Assembly: GCA_024278415.1 (NCBI GenBank)
Contig: JAJRTI010000436.1
Span: 1-7,167 of the forward strand
Direction: 5' to 3'
DNA length: 7,167 bases
DNA from: Planctomycetota bacterium
GTDB taxonomy: Bacteria; Planctomycetota; Brocadiia; JAJRTI01
Of the stretch, positions 6,915 through 7,167 are shown piece after piece (positions within the stretch are counted from its first letter, which is position 1; every line of letters begins with the position of its first letter). Both the position numbers and the translations under genes were made by a program. The notes under the pieces were generated by a model. That model did not search any database. It saw nothing but the letters and a program-made list of their open reading frames with translations, and was not told where the DNA came from.

Positions 6915-6938
6915 CCGCATTCTGGCGAATGCGGCTAC
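6915..6938 (-). repeat. REP palindrome, GCCA-loop family, copy 4 (opposite orientation)
   Basis: Read on the minus strand, GTAG (6935-6938) is followed by stem CCGCATTC/GAATGCGG around GCCA (6923-6926). Relative to copy 3 one stem pair is changed (G-C to T-A at the sixth-eighth positions region, CATGC against CATTC) with pairing kept. With copy 3 it forms a tail-to-tail pair 27 bp apart. Confidence 0.85.
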
Positions 6939-7013
6939 CGCGCACGCTAAACGCGTACGGACATGGCCGTCCGTCGCGAGTCTCTATAAGCGAGAGGATT
7001 CTGCGCACATCAT

Positions 7014-7039
7014 TTGGGCGTAACTCGCGCTCCGCCCAA
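7014..7039. repeat. Hairpin with 7-bp stem
   Basis: TTGGGCG (7014-7020) pairs perfectly with CGCCCAA (7033-7039) across a 12-nt loop. It follows the composite element and precedes the triple hairpin block. No downstream T-run is seen on either strand. Confidence 0.5.
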
Positions 7040-7056
7040 TATGGAGGCTCATGCAC

Positions 7057-7143
7057 GCACCCCGACGGGGTGCAGGGATATAGCCTTGGGCTTCAGCCCA
7101 AGGACAAAGGCGGCAGGAACAAGCCCCCGCGCTGTAGGCGCGG
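7057..7143. repeat. Three consecutive tight hairpins, probably the edge of a repeat element
   Basis: The stems are GCACCCC/GGGGTGC (7057-7073, loop GAC), CCTTGGGCT/AGCCCAAGG (7084-7103, loop TC) and CCGCGC/GCGCGG (7127-7143, loop TGTAG). The second has ATAG just before its stem, reminiscent of the GTAG head of REPs. Closely packed hairpins of this kind are often found beside IS200/RAYT-type transposases or as their non-autonomous ends, but no transposase is present up to the window edge. Confidence 0.6.
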
Positions 7144-7167
7144 TGGAGCCGCCCGATATCCCGCCGC

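Larger units (their letters stand above)
6808..6983. repeat. Composite inverted repeat enclosing two opposed REPs (BIME- or MITE-like element)
   Basis: The outer arms 6808-6844 and 6941-6983 are reverse complements apart from four single-base differences and one 6-base block (ATGTCC in the orientation of the left arm), which only the right arm has. Both begin or end with AGACTCGCG or its complement and contain GGACGGCC, GTACG and GTTTAGC. Between them lie REP copies 3 and 4 in opposite orientation. The right arm can also fold on itself (CGCACGC/GCGTACG, one mismatch). The symmetrical nesting suggests one mobile non-coding element rather than independent insertions. It encodes no protein; mobilisation would need a transposase elsewhere. 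Confidence 0.75.
6726..7167. other. Gene-free, repeat-rich intergenic region
   Basis: These 442 bases contain no credible coding frame, tRNA or rRNA on either strand. They hold, from left to right, the methyltransferase promoter, a small palindrome, a composite inverted repeat of about 176 bp enclosing two opposed REPs, and at least four further hairpins up to the window edge. What lies upstream of the methyltransferase cannot be seen. Confidence 0.75.

Noticed and set aside
3203..6938. CRISPR array
   Set aside because: The GTAG repeats are kilobases apart or in opposed pairs, have no regular spacers, and are self-complementary with varying stems.
5424..7167. Complete restriction-modification system
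   Set aside because: Only the methyltransferase is visible; there is no endonuclease or controller gene up to the window edge, so it may be solitary or have a partner outside.

Overview
This GC-rich bacterial window carries five protein genes, all on the minus strand. In transcription order (right to left) they are a DNA methyltransferase with a C-terminal nuclease-like domain, a nitrilase-superfamily hydrolase, a Gfo/Idh/MocA-type NAD(P)-dependent oxidoreductase, a zinc-ribbon multi-pass membrane protein, and 6-phosphogluconate dehydrogenase, which runs off the left edge. Starts with GGAG-type Shine-Dalgarno sites and several sigma70-like promoter boxes point to Bacteria. The Gfo/Idh and nitrilase paralogs, together with abundant GTAG-headed palindromes between genes, fit a large heterotrophic genome such as Planctomycetes, Lentisphaerae or Hydrogenedentes. 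That lineage guess is from memory and weak. All long plus-strand open frames are antisense shadows.

Layout. Positions 1-1319 hold the first ~439 codons of gnd, with a predicted promoter at 1412-1439. Positions 1494-1577 hold a near-perfect long inverted repeat that overlaps the 3' end of the membrane-protein gene (1564-3126). A predicted promoter and one short REP palindrome lie at 3171-3226. The oxidoreductase (3252-4322) and hydrolase (4402-5265) are separated by 79 bp holding another REP, and may share a transcript from a promoter near 5290-5319. The methyltransferase (5424-6725) has a strong promoter so close to its ATG that the mRNA may be leaderless. Positions 6726-7167 contain no gene; they hold a composite inverted repeat enclosing two opposed REPs, followed by a string of hairpins.

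How the parts relate. The hydrolase and oxidoreductase plausibly act in one small-molecule catabolic route whose substrate I cannot name. gnd belongs to the oxidative pentose phosphate pathway. The methyltransferase is a beta-class enzyme with no restriction partner in view.

The most notable signals are two. First, a REP family has four copies, each with a GTAG head, an 8-bp stem and an invariant GCCA loop, while the stem sequence covaries. Second, the methyltransferase is fused to an SNase-like fold that appears to have lost its catalytic residues. No transposase that could mobilise the REPs lies in the window.
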